A stretch of 64,000 nucleotides of DNA from Plumapathes pennacea (taxonomy: Eukaryota; Cnidaria; Anthozoa; Antipatharia; Myriopathidae). The position numbers were made by a program, and so were the translations under genes. The notes under the pieces were generated by a model. It did no database searches, was not told the origin of the DNA, and saw only the letters and a program-made list of their open reading frames with translations. Positions 21,341-35,400 of this stretch are shown piece by piece; positions within the stretch are counted from its first letter, which is position 1; every line of letters starts with the position of its first letter. The stretch lies in assembly GCA_964036295.1 (NCBI GenBank), contig OZ038466.1, forward strand, positions 3,348,001-3,412,000, in the 5' to 3' direction.

Positions 21341-22799
21341 ACTCCCAACTGTCTTGCTTTATCTCTCTCTAGTCAATGTTTACATAAGGCAAAGAATGTT
21401 TTGAAAAAATTTTACGAGGTGTTCACCATCATTTTATTAGCTGGTGGTTTAGTTAAAAAGCCAAACTTAGTTCATCATACCAAGGTTCAGTTTAATTGCG
21501 CGCGATGAAACTCTCGCGCCGGAGGAACGTTCTACACACAAATCAGATTTAATGCCGGCCAGAGAAGAGCAGAACTGGGTTTTGCGGGCTGTGTGACACG
21601 GATTATCAACCTGTACCAATACCTGTGCCATGCCAAGCTTTAAAAACGACCCCCATAAATTTTTAACAACAACTCGATGGTTTCAGTCAGATCTAGACAC
21701 CTGTTTCAAAGAGAGCAGCAACATCCCAGCGGGATTTCCCAATATCCCGGCCGAAGGCATTCTACTGAGCATATCTGTCGACTTATTTTAGAGTTTTATT
21801 TCTTATAGATTCAAAAACCAAGTCCCCCAAAAATCCCGCACACAACTATGGCTTATCTTTGCATTGATGTGCTTGCGCTGAAAACAATAATCACGCTCTT
21901 CGCATGTCATATGTCAGCAGTGAGAGGTGCCCGCAAAACACCAAACGATTTGCATGTTCCGTTTTCGAGCGCCGACATTACCCACGGCGCGCAAAATCTG
22001 ATCTTGATTAGCTCAAGCCAAATTTGAGGTAAAAACATCAATTTGCTTACCATAAACACGCCCTATACCAATCCAAAACACGGTGAACCATTAAATTAAC
22101 CAGAATCAACAACGTATCCCGCTGTACTGGCTATTGATTGTACCAGATAGTTCTGTCGCGTTAGATATGTCTGCCACAATTCACATAAATAATAACCTAG
22201 TAAATCTCGGAAACCCAAAGCACCACAATCTTATGAAAACAACTGATTATTTACCCAACAATTATAAGCTCGTTCTCAAACTGAAACAATTCTCTCTGTA
22301 ATTTTCCTGGGTCACAATTTGTGTGTACAACGCGCGCGCGGGCGCCCAGAGATTGTCTCCCAAAATTAGTTGAAACGCTCTAACATAGTAGTCGGACGTT
22401 GTTGATTTTTGACAGTTGAAGCCAACAGTTTCCCCGAGGACATTTATCACAGGAAATGCGCCAATCTAAAATTAGCCCGATAAAGCATTGACGGGCGTGA
22501 GTTTACGACTATCTGTTACTTCGTCCGAGAGAAACACAACATTTTATAAACTGGATCGTGATTTTCAGCTACATTCAAGCTATAAAGACTTGGATTTGTT
22601 TTTACCTTGTAAACTCCTGCTGAGAAGAGATGGTGGGGATTCTGACTTTTTCACCAAGAACGACTTTGGCATGTTGAAGTTCTTCCGCGTTGCAAATATA
22701 AATATTTGTGTTGGTGAGAGTGTAGCATCAAAGCTGTAAAGATAGACACTGTGCTGGCTGGTTCGGGCACCGCAGTAATGTGTCTTACACCTGCCGATG

Positions 22800-22850
22800 A
22801 GCAACCAATCACATGGCGTCTCCGCGCCAATGGCGCATGCGCACTAGCCG
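22800..22850. promoter_or_regulatory. Isolated promoter-like cluster
   Basis: Two CCAAT-type words (accaatcac and gccaatgg) are followed by gcgcatgcgc (22833-22842), an NRF1-type palindrome usually found in housekeeping promoters. The surroundings are AT-rich and no gene is recognised next to it. It could mark the 5' end of an unannotated transcript. Confidence 0.3.
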
Positions 22851-25800
22851 TGCGAAACAATTGACGCGAAGGGCTTTTAAAGAGAGATATTGTTTAACAA
22901 ACAGCCCGTTAATTATTGTACATTGTCCATTAGTTTTGGAGCCTAATTGGAGAGTTGTCCAATGCATTGGAAAAAGAATAATTGTGCGCGAACCTGCCAA
23001 ACGTACTGCGACCCTTGGAAGCATCTGGCGCAAGGTGATTTGTCGCTGACTTATGCCAGATTGTCGCATGAAGTGGCGTTTTTAAAATTGGTTTTCTTTG
23101 AGGTAAATGTGGCGCCTTTTGTTTAAAAAAACAGGATGCATGAATTCGCCACTGGAAGAGCTGCAGCAAAACCTGAGGGAAACATATTTCATTTTTCTTG
23201 AAAGTTTCGAGGTTTTTCTTTTCCATAACACTCTATTCATTATGGATGAAGTTGACATTAACAAGGGATTACATTAAGAGGCTTGTAATTAGAGCTACTC
23301 CATATGAATTATTCTTTTCACGGAAAATGTTCGAAGCCGTAATAACTTAACGAGCTCCTGCCCACTAGAATCCAATTCACAAATGGGTGTTCCATTTTTT
23401 ATTTCTTTCATTTCTCGGTCACCCTCGCGTCAAAGGAGTCTCACTAAGAATGTAAACTTCCAGAAATATGAAAATTAAGCAAGTGGACTTTCAAAACAAA
23501 CTTGCTCAAGCATTGTATAGTTTCATAAACAAAATGATTTTCGGTGGCTTTGCTCGAAAATATGAGATTCCTAATTTGGAGTTTCCCAGTAATTTCCTGA
23601 TTGAACAGACACAAAGGCGCAAAAAGGCTTTTTCTTAAAGTAGAATTTCTCATTGTCTTAGCCTCACAGGCATGTTTTTTTAACATAGATAGTTGATATT
23701 GATGGTTTTGATCAGTCTTTTTCAGTTAAATCAAGAATTTTATTCAAAGAGGAATTATCTAAAACCTTACTGCATGACTGGACTAGGGAATGAACGAGCA
23801 CAAAAAAGTTCGAAAGAACTGAATACACGAATGAATTCTTCTTTGAATAAGGATGCTAGGCTTCCTATTATCAAATAACCGATGTTTTTTTATTTATTTT
23901 CCTTCTTCTTGTCGATATAAGCGTGAAATCGTCTTATTCAAAGTAATATTAAAGGTGGAACGTTTTTGTACTAATTGGTAACGCCCTCAGGGCTCGAAAT
24001 CAAATGCATTTTCCGCATGCTCTCCTGTATTTCTCTTTTCATTAGCCGATCAGGATATGTAATTATACGTTGACTTGTTGCCAAGTAAATCGTTTACTTT
24101 CAAGTGTACTTCATATGTGTACTGTGCATACAAGGAACACGTGTACGAAGCTAGTATACCACAAAAAAATGTCGTACTTTAAATCGTACTTAGGTTCAGT
24201 GTAAGTACGAGTAATGTCAAATAAAAAGCGGCACTGTTTCTATTAGCTTGGCGGCTTCTTCTTTACACTTATAAATTAGAGTCTTATTCTATTCTGTGTT
24301 CAAGCAGTGCCTATCGAATCTTTTTAATGACGCGATACCAATATATTTCATCGTTTCCAAGAGCAAACTTAAACTACTGTCTCATATCGTGGGAACGCAA
24401 AGTCTAAGGCAAACCTCCATTGTTAAAACAAGTGCTCGAATAAAGACCTTAATCCGAGTGAGAAATAATTAACGAGAATAGTTTGTTTGCACTTCGGGAA
24501 AGTAGAAGTCGAAATCTCGGCCAAAAAAAAACAGCTTCTTTTTTGCCAAAGTATCACTTAGCCCGACGAAACCTCGGACATTCAGTGTTGTAGATAATAA
24601 AGCCCTCACAATAGGGCTTCTATATTGGTTATTAGAGCTTTAAAAAAAACCTCTTGTACGTCAGTATAAACGCTTGGCGTCTTCATAACAAAGAGCTTTT
24701 AGCTGTACGTGGTTTTGTCTTCAAAATACCTCGCCAGCCATAAAGGCTGGAGATGGAACAAATATTACGTAAACTGTGTCTTGGTTTGGCAAATACAAAA
24801 GCTCCGAAGGTGTTACTAATTAATTAAGAAATCCGTTCTGTAATCATGGGAATAAAGAAATGCTAAACTTAGTCACAAAGTTGGCATATGCGTTCTCGCA
24901 CGAAGATATAGCAGAAAAAGAGAAACTTAGGACATCGCGCATCTTTCGATGTGTGTTTATTTTTGTTGTAAGGGGCCGGTAAAATGCTTGGGAAATTAAG
25001 TGGTTATTTTGCTAAACTGTTGATATCAGTGCAAACATTGGTATCTCCAGGTATCATCCAATATATATTTGACCAACGTATATAATTTATATAAATATTA
25101 AAAGAGGTACTTATCTTATCTCAACTGGAATTAGTGTTCAAACACACAGGAAATTTATTTAAATACCATGAAAAGAGAATCACAAAGAAATCTCTGTCGT
25201 TTGTGTGAATTCCCATTGCGTTATTTAAAAAAAACACTTCCTTGGATTGAGTAGCAGTACACTGCAAAGTTTGGATAGCTAAATATGGCCGATCTGGACA
25301 TCCGTGTGTACTGTACTTTCTTGTAAAAAACAATTTGTAATTCCAAATTAATATCAACTGCGTATTCTTTCTATGGACAATGGCAGCAGAAACCCCGACA
25401 ATGGCATCAGATACTATACACATGCGCAGGGGAATAGTCGTAAATCTTCCCGAACAAAACCTCGTTAGATCTCTGAATGCCAAATTGATTTACGACACCT
25501 GTGGAAAGCTAATTGTTCGCGCTGTGCGCGAGTTGCATGAATTCCCTTTATTTTAAGAAGCAAGATTACTTCCTTTGCACTTGTTTCTTCTGAAGCCATC
25601 TGGCGCCAAAGTGTCGATGTGCTGCCAGTCTTCTCTTTAACACTCGGGGTTTAAAAGCTTCCTATTGAGTTGTCTTCTGTCTTTTAACAGTTCCTGGCAA
25701 AACAGTTACAATTGTCCGACTTTGTCGTGGCTAGTGTGGAATTGCAGTGTGGGGCATATTAACGACAACCTCAAAGACTGCCGATGAAGTAAATTGCGGC

Positions 25801-28800
25801 TTGTTTTTAATCGGGACCTGATCATTATGACAAAACAATAAGGCTGGATAGAACTGATATATAGAACAGTCTTTTCCTAGGTTTCATTCCAATATTGGCG
25901 GTAGCAGTTGCTTATGGCAACCTGGAAGAAAAAGGAGCCATAGACTTCAAAACATCGGGAACTAAAATGAAAGCAGTTATTTTTGCCTTTTCTGGCTGCT
26001 TACGACTCCCACGGCTCGTATTACTCCACTATGGGACATCGTGAAAATACTGCCTACTCAATGAACAATTTTATTTCTAATTATGCATTAAACAATAAGG
26101 GCATCGTTTATGCTTTATTGGAAACTCAGAGTTAAACAATTTAGGACCGAAAGTTATGATTTTATTGCTGACCTGATGCCAGACTATATATGTACTGCGG
26201 TTCAGTGCGCCCGACTGAACTAAACTCGTGAGGTTTTTCTGCACTTGTTACCTAAAAAACAGTTGATTAAGCTACATAGACGGAAAGGAAACACTTCAAA
26301 GGACCTGTGTGTATTAATAAGTTTACAATACCCGAGGGTTACATGGAATGAAAAAGAGAAAATATAACAAAATGACAGAGACAACTAGCATTATAGAGAT
26401 TTTTTACGATATCAAAGAGTTCACAATGGCCAAGTCTATGGCGCAGATACCATAGTTCAGGCTTTGTGGATCACCTTATAATCATGCTGGTGATAAAAGA
26501 AAAAGCTAGAAAAGACTGCAGCACAACAATCCAACCTAGCTCTGCAACGTAAACCAAAAGACTACTTCTTTCATCACTTACAAACAAGCCTTTGTTCGAG
26601 AGAACTATGAAATCAGATCACCACCTGTATACTCACTGGCCATATATCCTTCACTACAAAAGCGCACTTTCCCTGTAAAGATCAGCTGACGGAACCGATT
26701 CAACAACAAGACAGATAAAAATTGGCGCGCGAGTGTTACATCATGACTGCCTGTATTTGTTTTTGGGCGGGGGTGAAGTACTTAGTCACTGAAGTAACCA
26801 CAAACACCCCACAACAGACTTTTCACTGACATTACACGTGTTTGCTTCACGAACATATAGGTCTCACTTTATGAGTCGCACTCTTGCTTTTCACTCATAA
26901 CACGAGCTAGCAGGTTACGAATTATTTGTCTCCTTAGAAAGACCTGCTGGCAATTATACTACTGTAGTTAAACAACTCGAGGCTCTGTGTTTGAAAGTCC
27001 TCAGTCACGGTAAAAATGCGCCGATGAAATTATAAAGAAAATTAAAACTTCAATTGTTATATCGCGCACAAATATGACAAGTTACTGTGTAATTGAACAG
27101 TTTTCTCATTTACCTGCAGCCTTTTCGAAAACAAAAACAAATATGATGGTTGTCTTTTGGGTGTTACTAAAGCGGGTAATGGGGAACGATATCAAAGACG
27201 CCGACAGAGCTAAATCTCGTGGGGTTAGGTTTAGGGTTTAACGATGGATATTTCACTAAGTAGCTCTTTGCTCTGACATAGGACTCGCTCCAAACGTGGC
27301 CTATACATTCTTTATGGCGTTCATTCAATACATCCACATTAACTTGCGTTGCCGCGATATATTTTAGTTGCACCATGCAGGCTTCTTCTGAAACGCAGAG
27401 CTGGGTAAATGAGAACACAAGTCGGAAACGAACGGCCATGCTACATCTTTTACTTTATATTGCTGGTCATCACCACATAACACCGATATAACAAATAAAA
27501 TTCAAATCAAGAATTTCTATGTTGTTTGTCAAGTGTGTCATTTTGGGCTGGTCTTGTTATTGTTAACTGCCTTGTTTTATACATGTGTACATAGTTAAGC
27601 GTGGAGCGGTTAAAACTGTGGATGAACAGGTATCCAAACTGACATTCTGAGTATCTGCGCTGTCGGCTTTGTGGTGCGGTTCTATCATGAGTGTCGCAAG
27701 TTTTAGCAAATGTAAGAAATTCCCTTCGGTCAGTTTCTTTGTATTCCGAGTCAAGGTTTATATATACGTGCTTCAGCCCGGCAGCGTCCACAAGGCCATG
27801 GACAAAAGGATCACCTGGTGTTCTTTACTGTAAGCAGTGCATACATTAGTTGGTTAGTTTTGTTCCTTTTTGGCCGGGCAAAGGTCTCCCCCTAGAGAAC
27901 ATTGCTCATTTTTTGTCAATGTTAAGTCATCATGGCTATATCAGTTGTCTCTCTTCCCGAGTTTTGACGCCCTAACTGACAGTAAACCGGCTCTAAAAAG
28001 CTCCAACTTTGTCTCTCTCTTGAAATTTCGAACTGATAACTGAATAATGCCACCAGTTTACAAGTTTTTAGGAAACAGATTCAATTAAATATCTTGCCCT
28101 TACTTCACAGATTCTGTAAAGAATACAGCGATGCTGTCTTGTGAAATAATTTACCATTCCAATGAGATATTCGTATTCTCCCCTAGTTCTCTTCCTTCCT
28201 CTCCAGTACTCCTTCTAGACCTGCTTCATCCTTCTCCTATACTTCTTCTATTCCTTCTCGTTTTCCGGCTTTTCTTAGTTCTCTAGTCTTTCTGCCTGTC
28301 TATACCTCCTCTGTAGTCAGGCTCTCCGCCTCTCGGCCTTTCTCAGCAATACTAAGCCTGTATATAACACGAGAAACCAGTTCCCAAAAGAATTTCACAC
28401 CGAGTCATCGAGATTCGAAAGCGCATATATCGACCGGCTGAAGACATTAGAAATAATGGAATGCTAGTAATAGATTGGGACTGCGTTGGTGTAGTAAAAG
28501 AAACCCTGCTATGGTGAAACCACCTATGGTTGATGTGAAAAATAAGAAAAGGGAAAATCGTAGAGTTTTATAACTAAAATGTTTAGATGTACTTTAAAGT
28601 AACTCAGTCATGTTTAAATTTCTGGCCGTTGCCTAAGAATGACGAAAAATAATGCAATAAAAAGAAACAAAAACCTGGGAGCAGAACAAGAAATGAAAGT
28701 TTCTGTTGAGTAACGATTTATTGCCCTGCTGGTGATAAAACAAAACAGTCCCCAATAATCGAACAAAAATAACTCTTGCAGATTGTGCAAAATCCGGCTA

Positions 28801-31304
28801 TTCAACAGGTAAAAATGTGCATAAGTTGAAGTAGTTTCACGCTGGGTAATAAATAGGAAACAATCGAGGAAAAACACAGTTTGGAAATTCACTAACAATG
28901 ACAGCTGAAAAGCTTACTTTGTCAGAACATGCTGGTTAACATGGGTCTTATGCTGGTGGTTGTTTTGATTCCTCGTGAATTGTAGTCATTGTAACAAGAG
29001 TATCACATAAATTACTGAAGAATTGACCATAAACTGACCAGTCTTTTCAGCTGTAACTACCCTACAAGTTTTCAGGGACAGCTATGCATAGTTCTGAACA
29101 TTCATTTTACAATCAGTATATATTTACACGGCTGCACGTGTACTCCTTGCCATGTTTTAGTCTAACATGATATTACCACTGTATCACTTGGTTTTGTGTG
29201 AAATCTTAACGAGAGCACTCGCAAACATACGTTTTGAATTTAGAACAAACATTTTGCTAGTCAACATTGACTCTGAGCAATTTCGATTTACGAGAGCAAC
29301 ACACAGTGTGAGCTTACCGAAATATTTGCGGCCTCCAGAACATAGTCAAAAAGACGTTGAACTGAAAGATGAATTGTGAAAAATGTTTGTTACAAAGAAA
29401 ACCCAAACACACAAGATGCCAAAAACTGGTGGACACATTGACTCTTGGGAGGGGAGTATTTTTTTTTTTGCTTTGGTCGTGCACTGCTGAAGCTGGCTTT
29501 TATGCGGGTGGCTGGAAGTACTTTATCGACTGGTGCCTTTGTTAACTTCAACATTATCTTTACTATTAAGAATGTTGCCGCAACGTGGACTCCACAGTTC
29601 CCCAATTCATCCATGGCTGTTGACAATGACGCTGATTGAGTTATCGAATGCACGAGAAACAATTGACTTATCGGTGTTATTTTCGTTGTTTATCCAAATT
29701 GAACTACTGTGATTGAGTCGGATTTTTAAAATGATAACGTGGAAACAGAATGACCGCTAATGTTATTTGCAATTTTATTATCGAAACTAACTTTCTTGAC
29801 CAGTATGCTCGAGAAACCCGTGACACTTGCTATTGTAGTATTTACAGCTTTACAATCCAACACCGTAAAAATGCTCTGGGCAATAATTACTTTTCCACTA
29901 AGTGGCGCATTCAACCAGCGGGTTGTATTCATTTTGCAAGGTGGTAAAAAAATTCAAAAGCTCATACACTTATTATTTTGCTGGGGGTAAGCCAAATTAG
30001 CTATATTTTTTGAATCCGAATTTCTTTTTGTGAGTCAAACAAATATAGCAGAATTTCACGCTCTATGAATAACATCAACATTGCCAGTGATTTGACAATG
30101 GTCAAGTGCTCTGTGCATGTTTTCGAAAGGATATTTTGTGACATTTTGGGCCATATAACCTCGTGTTTGTCTAATGAATAAGTTTCGAGTAAAATGTAAT
30201 TTCTTTATTGCGCAAAAAGGTTCATGCAAGTTGCAAATAGACTGACACACGTACTGATTTGGCTAATACAGTAACAAGAACGTAAAAGAAGAAAAACTCC
30301 TGTAAACGTAGGTAGATTTTTGTCCGGCAGTTATTTCATTTCTTTTGTTGTCTTTTTGTTCTCTTTGTGTGCCCGACGGAAGTGGAAAGTGATTACTTCT
30401 ATTATACGTGGGTTTCCCTGTCCACAATAAAATAATCGTCCGGCGTGAAAAGAGTGAAATATATTGATAAAACAAAAATTCGCACCAGCTTAAAACACCA
30501 CTGGTAATTATTTTAGGCCATTGTTTTCGAGAGGACGCCGTAAACTGTCATCTTTACTTTTTCATATCTAAACCTATATTGTCTGCAACTAGTCCAAAGA
30601 AAAATAACATAGATTTAACCTAAAATTTGTATTTGAATGTCCTCACCTGATCACCTGATCACCTGATGAACAATTGTTTAAAACCTGTGCCATGTGGCAG
30701 ATCCAGGAGAAACTCGGTGTTTTTCTCGCTTGCTCACTCGCCGACGTCCACAAAGAAGATAAAAGATCGTTCGTTCTAGCCTAAAAACATGCAAGAAATA
30801 CTTAACTACCTGTCAATAAAATTGTCAACAGAAAAAAAACTTTCCTTACTTGAAAGTAACGGGATGTGGAACGTATTTTGTGGCCGGGACTTGGGGACTT
30901 TGGGGAGGCCCGGCTCGAGCCGATGTTAGTCTCCTTCCGGGGTCCCCCAGGCCCCAGGGGGAGGGGTACCTGATTAAATTTTGCACGGAGGCAGTCCAGA
31001 CTTTCAATCCCTCACCCTTTATACCACTTTGGACTCTTTTATATATATCTCTAGTAACTCTCGCCCCCCCCCCCTCTTTTTATACTTTCGAACAGGAAGA
31101 CATATAGACTAACACCGAGAATTTGGCAACGCAGTATTCTCCATTGCGGCACAAGTTTTAGAACCCCTATGAAATGGCAACACAATTTTCCTATTGCCAG
31201 CCGTTCTTCCGATCCATTAACATATCAAAACAAAAAACATCATTCATAATCAAATGCAAAGAGAGAGAGAGAGAGCTAAAGCCTCAGTATGGTGACCTGG
31301 TCTT

Positions 31305-31470
31305 CCCAAGCTCAAAATGCAGATTCTCCGAACCTTTTAAGAAGAAAATGTATGAGTGATGTAGTGAGAATTGATAGTTTAATCACCTTTCATCTTAGCA
31401 AACTATCAAGAGCCAAGTTCTCCCTACTGTATCATATATGTTTCTGGTGAGAAACTGAAGGAGAAAATCA
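31305..31470. repeat. Dispersed repeat copy B
   Basis: The longest of three related copies. It shares the order of conserved words with 5690-5845, including gatagtttaatca, agcaaactatcaa and gaaactgaaggagaaaat. Its left part (ttctcc.aacc...aagaagaaaatgtat) also matches 63240-63300. No coding capacity; the class is uncertain. Confidence 0.65.
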
Positions 31471-31794
31471 CTTGGTTGATCACTCTTGGGAGTGAAAGGG
31501 ACAGAGGCATCAAGGAGCATGTCAACACAGCAGAGCCAGCGATCCCTACTGGTCTCCCAGATCATCCTTTGAAGAAACTGGCAACCAGCCTCTTTGAACT
31601 GAAAAGTCAACCGTTCCTGCTGGTAACTGACTACTTTTCACATTTTGCAGAGCTTGCCAATCTGTCGCAGACCACTTTACAGGATGTCGCACTACATTAG
31701 CTGATATCAAATGTCGATGGTTTGCTCCTATTTCTTGCAGCTGGCTGTTTAAACTATCAAAAATTGCATAAAGCAACTTCATTATAGCATTAGG

Positions 31795-32065
31795 AAGGTT
31801 TCCTGAAACGTTCATGCGATTCTGACATTAGGCCAAAAGTGAGCATTTTCCGAAAAATGCAAAGGCTATGCTTTCTTCTCAAAAATGGCCGATTTTTTAA
31901 AGATGTGGTCGATAAAAGTCCTAGCATAAGGACAGCTTCGTTATAATTGTAGAAAGTTTTCCTAAAAGTTCCATACAATTCTGACGTTAGGCCAAAAATA
32001 AGCATTTTCTGAAAAAATGCAAAGGCTGATATAGTTTTCTTCTCAAAAATAGCCGATGTTGACGA
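31795..32065. repeat. Diverged tandem duplication, about 167-bp unit
   Basis: Two units share, in order, 'ttcctgaaacgttc'/'ttcctaaaagttcc', 'attctgac.ttaggccaaaa', 'agcattttc.gaaaaa', 'tgcaaaggct' and 'ttcttctcaaaaat.gccgat'. They lie about 270-500 bp upstream of the SIDT first exon. Confidence 0.75.
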
Positions 32066-32317
32066 ATCATACATTTTACAACCTGGAACAAGGATGTTTT
32101 TTTTAATCTTTCATTCGTTTGGCTATAAAATGACTGTAAAGAGTTGACATGCACAGGTTTGTGCAATGAATTATGGATTTGAATATGAGATTATAATTTG
32201 TGGAGATGATTGACTCCTATTTCTCCTATTCAAAATGGCCGAGAGTATTAAACTTACTTCAAAGAAGGATGACAAGCAACTTTTTGCAACTCGGCGGACG
32301 AACTGAGAACGAGGATA

Positions 32318-32330
32318 TGACGTCACGTCA
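32318..32330. promoter_or_regulatory. CRE motif upstream of SIDT
   Basis: tgacgtcacgtca contains a perfect CREB/ATF palindrome plus a half-site, 68-80 bp upstream of the SIDT coding start. It is followed by aaaatggcgac, which resembles a YY1 site over an ATG. Likely core promoter; motif evidence only. Confidence 0.45.
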
Positions 32331-32341
32331 TTGAAAACAAA

Positions 32342-32416
32342 ATGGCGACGGTGTGAATATCTCTTCGTGCAATGCGTCGCGAGAAAGACGCCAGAAAATG
32401 CCAACCTTTCGCTTGA
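32342..32416 (+). promoter_or_regulatory. Two upstream ORFs on the SIDT transcript
   Basis: A four-codon ORF (32342-32356, MATV then stop) has a strong start context (A at -3, G at +4). A second, 14 codons plus stop, at 32372-32416, is in another frame and overlaps the main ATG at 32398. Both should reduce initiation at the main start if transcription begins upstream of them, which the adjacent promoter-type motifs suggest. Confidence 0.5.
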
Positions 32417-35400
32417 TCTTGCACAGGTGCATTTTCCAGTCACTGATCTTACTTCTGTTCAATCCACATTCCGTGACAAGCAGAACAGAGTCTCTTGAGT
32501 ACAAAAATGCGACCTTGGGTCGCGTGGTTGGTGGCAACGTATCGCAGGGAAGTGAAGACGTTTGGCTGTACCACTATCCGAGATTCTCTAAAAATGAGGT
32601 TAGTGTCTCTGAGTCTTCTTTGAAAACTCGGATTTGTGCCACTCGTTATTAATACATGGTTGTACGGACGTACAGTACGTACACGATATATGATCACGGT
32701 GACGTAACCTATTTGTTGCTGATGTATACAAAGATTTAGCAAAATACAAATGGGAAAATATTTCCGTTGTAAACAGTCGATATTGCTGTTTTTTTTGTGT
32801 GTGTGTGACATTGTTGTAGTCATGTCGGTGTAACTTTGTAATAAATCTTGCTGGTATGTATGAGTCAATTGCAACTAGGACCTCCCCCCCTCCTAGCTGT
32901 AACTGCTCTCTATAACTTAAATCATGGTATTTTCTATTCAAGACTCAGGTTGTCCGAGTGTCTGTGAATAGCTCAAAAGCAAGCACGCAATTCCCACTGT
33001 TATTTGTGGCCCGTTTGCAGAGAGGCGTGCTGTCATGGCCCATACCAGAGGAAAAGTTAGTGAACTTACACTGCCCTGATTTAATAAATTATTATTAATT
33101 CAATAACTCATAACTACTTTAGTTAGTATAAACACTATAGTTAGTATAAGCTATAGATATATTTTCCTTTTTCTCCCAACTGGAGGCTGTGGATTGAACT
33201 TGTCTTTCAGTGACTGTAAATTTAAAGCAACCTCTAGATGCTACAGACTGCATTTTTCTGAGAGAGGTGGACACTCAGGGAAAATGATAAATCTGACCTC
33301 ACTGTCCCCTGAAACATATGGGGCTGGCATGTCAAATACCATTGTTCACTCAATGGTTCTAGTGTCAATTGTAATGAAATTGTGTTTGTACCTTTTACAA
33401 GATATGAACCATGACTGGGTTATTAGACGGGGTGTAAATATTGTAAGTACTAAGTTACAGTGAGTGTCTGATGGTGTAGTAGTGTTTGCAGATTTTTTCA
33501 TGTATAATATTAGAGTTTCATGGTGTCAGTAGAAATCCTGACTTATCGATATTTTCTGTTGAGCCAACCCCAGGATATTTTCCACTTATCTGTTAATATT
33601 AGTGTTGCATAGCCATCTCACAAAACCTTTATCCCTTTGTGTTTTTAGTTTCAAGTACACTTTGGCAAGCAGGGTACTGTGCCCTTACTTGCACAGTAAC
33701 ATACCTGGAAAAGAAGAATCTAAGTTTTTCTCCATTGACGTCTCATCATCCTCACCAAAGCCTGTGGAATACAACCTGAAAGCTGATTTTGTGAAGCAGT
33801 TTGAATTGAAGTTAGTGCACTCAAGGCCTTGTCTGTTAAATATTCAGAAAACAACATTTACTTATATTTTCCTGAAGGGATAATTTTAATTTAAAATTCA
33901 GTTCATGAATGAAAATACTAACAACACTGACATTCTGAACCTTTTTAATGTGTTTTTAGGTTCAATGAAAAACGGGAGCTAAGCATTAACCCTGCAGAGC
34001 CAATGGTGAGTTTTAGTGTGCTAATGTGATGTTCACATTTTGGAGTTCAATTACTTCTGTCAAACAAAGTAAAAAGTGTGCATGTGGAAAATTGGCAATG
34101 GTTTGTCATGTAATGTACAGTATGTACTTCTTCACAGTCTTGCCTTTCACATGTGGTATCTGTTCTCTCCAGTTTTCCACTTTGCAAGTGTTTCAGATCA
34201 AAGTGAACATGTGTGAAAGATGAAATTTTTGCAAGTGTTTCAGATCAAAGTGAACATGTGTGAAAGATGAAATTTTAAAGAGAGCAAAGTCGAACATGTC
34301 ACAGGAAGCTTGAATTTTGTCTTTCAATGCTGGAACTAAGGAAATATTTTCAGGTTTTACAGGTGTTTGGCTTTGATTTTATGATCTGGAAACAAATTGG
34401 ATTCTGCACCCTTTTTTTTTCTTCCAGTACTTTCTCTTTAAGTATCCAGAGGGTGTGAATACTGTGGTGGTGAAGGCCACATCTGAATCTACTATCTGTG
34501 CCATCCTGTCTGTCCAAGGAGCTGAGGTATGTATACCATACCAGACAGTCACATGTTAACTCTTCTAAGAGTGAAGTAGGCTCTGTGATAAAATTTGAAA
34601 CATTTATGCTACATCATTATTGCCAACTCTGAACAAATCTCTTTTGGGCTGAAGGCTACGTGCATTTTGAAACTAAACTCACAACTCTTTGTCTCTATCA
34701 AGTGCCCAGTGTACGATCTTTCCAGGAACATTGAATTCAGTGGTTACTACCAGACAATGACAACAAAAGCTGCTATTACGATGCAGGTTGGTGAGACGTC
34801 GTATACACTGGTGGGAGTGGGAGGGGTATTTTTTATATTTCTTATATGCCAATATTTTCCCTCCACAACAGAATTCAACATTTAGTCGGAACGAATTTTA
34901 TGTGGTACTTATTGTGAAGTCATCTGACAATGAATGTGTGACAGGAGAGCGTTTTGACCGTCCACATACAAAAGGCAGCAACTACAAAACTATTGCAGGT
35001 AAAGTTGTTAGTATTCATGGCAGTATTTACCATACTTAGCTTTGGCAGGATCTTAAACTGCGAGTTGAAAACATGGAACATGCTGAATAGTGAAAAGCAT
35101 ATAACGTAGTAGTTGGTGGGTTGTGATCGCTCAGGTGACAGTCCAAGTCTTGAGAAAAGACTGTTGTTGGTGACTGATGTTCAACTACCTGAGTGGAAGT
35201 CATCTCCAGAGTCTGAAATGCAGTCCTGATTTTTTACACAGAACCTCTGTCTAGAAGGCAAAAGACAATTACCTTAATTGTGGAGGAAACATTATCAGGT
35301 AATGTGAGTCTGAGACTGTGGATATAGCTTTAATTTGAAACCTACTGCTAAATGGAGAACATAAACTGGGAAGGTGTCTTGGCCAAATGCCTCCATCTTC

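Larger units (their letters stand above)
19502..32340. other. About 12.8 kb without a supportable gene
   Basis: This AT-rich interval lies between the start of the zinc-finger gene and the start of the SIDT gene, which are transcribed away from each other. Open frames up to about 120 codons (for example near 19827-20168 and 25121-25483) have no family signature and AT-driven composition. It contains a TC microsatellite, an isolated gcgcatgcgc promoter-type motif at 22833, a dispersed repeat copy at 31305 and a diverged tandem duplication at 31795-32065. Distal regulatory sequence or non-coding RNA is possible but cannot be shown. Confidence 0.5.

Noticed and set aside
22813..23049. 78-codon frame next to the NRF1-type motif
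   Set aside because: No family resemblance; the nearby promoter-like motif alone does not make it a gene.
25121..25483. 120-codon minus-strand frame
   Set aside because: No domain, low-complexity composition and no supporting context.
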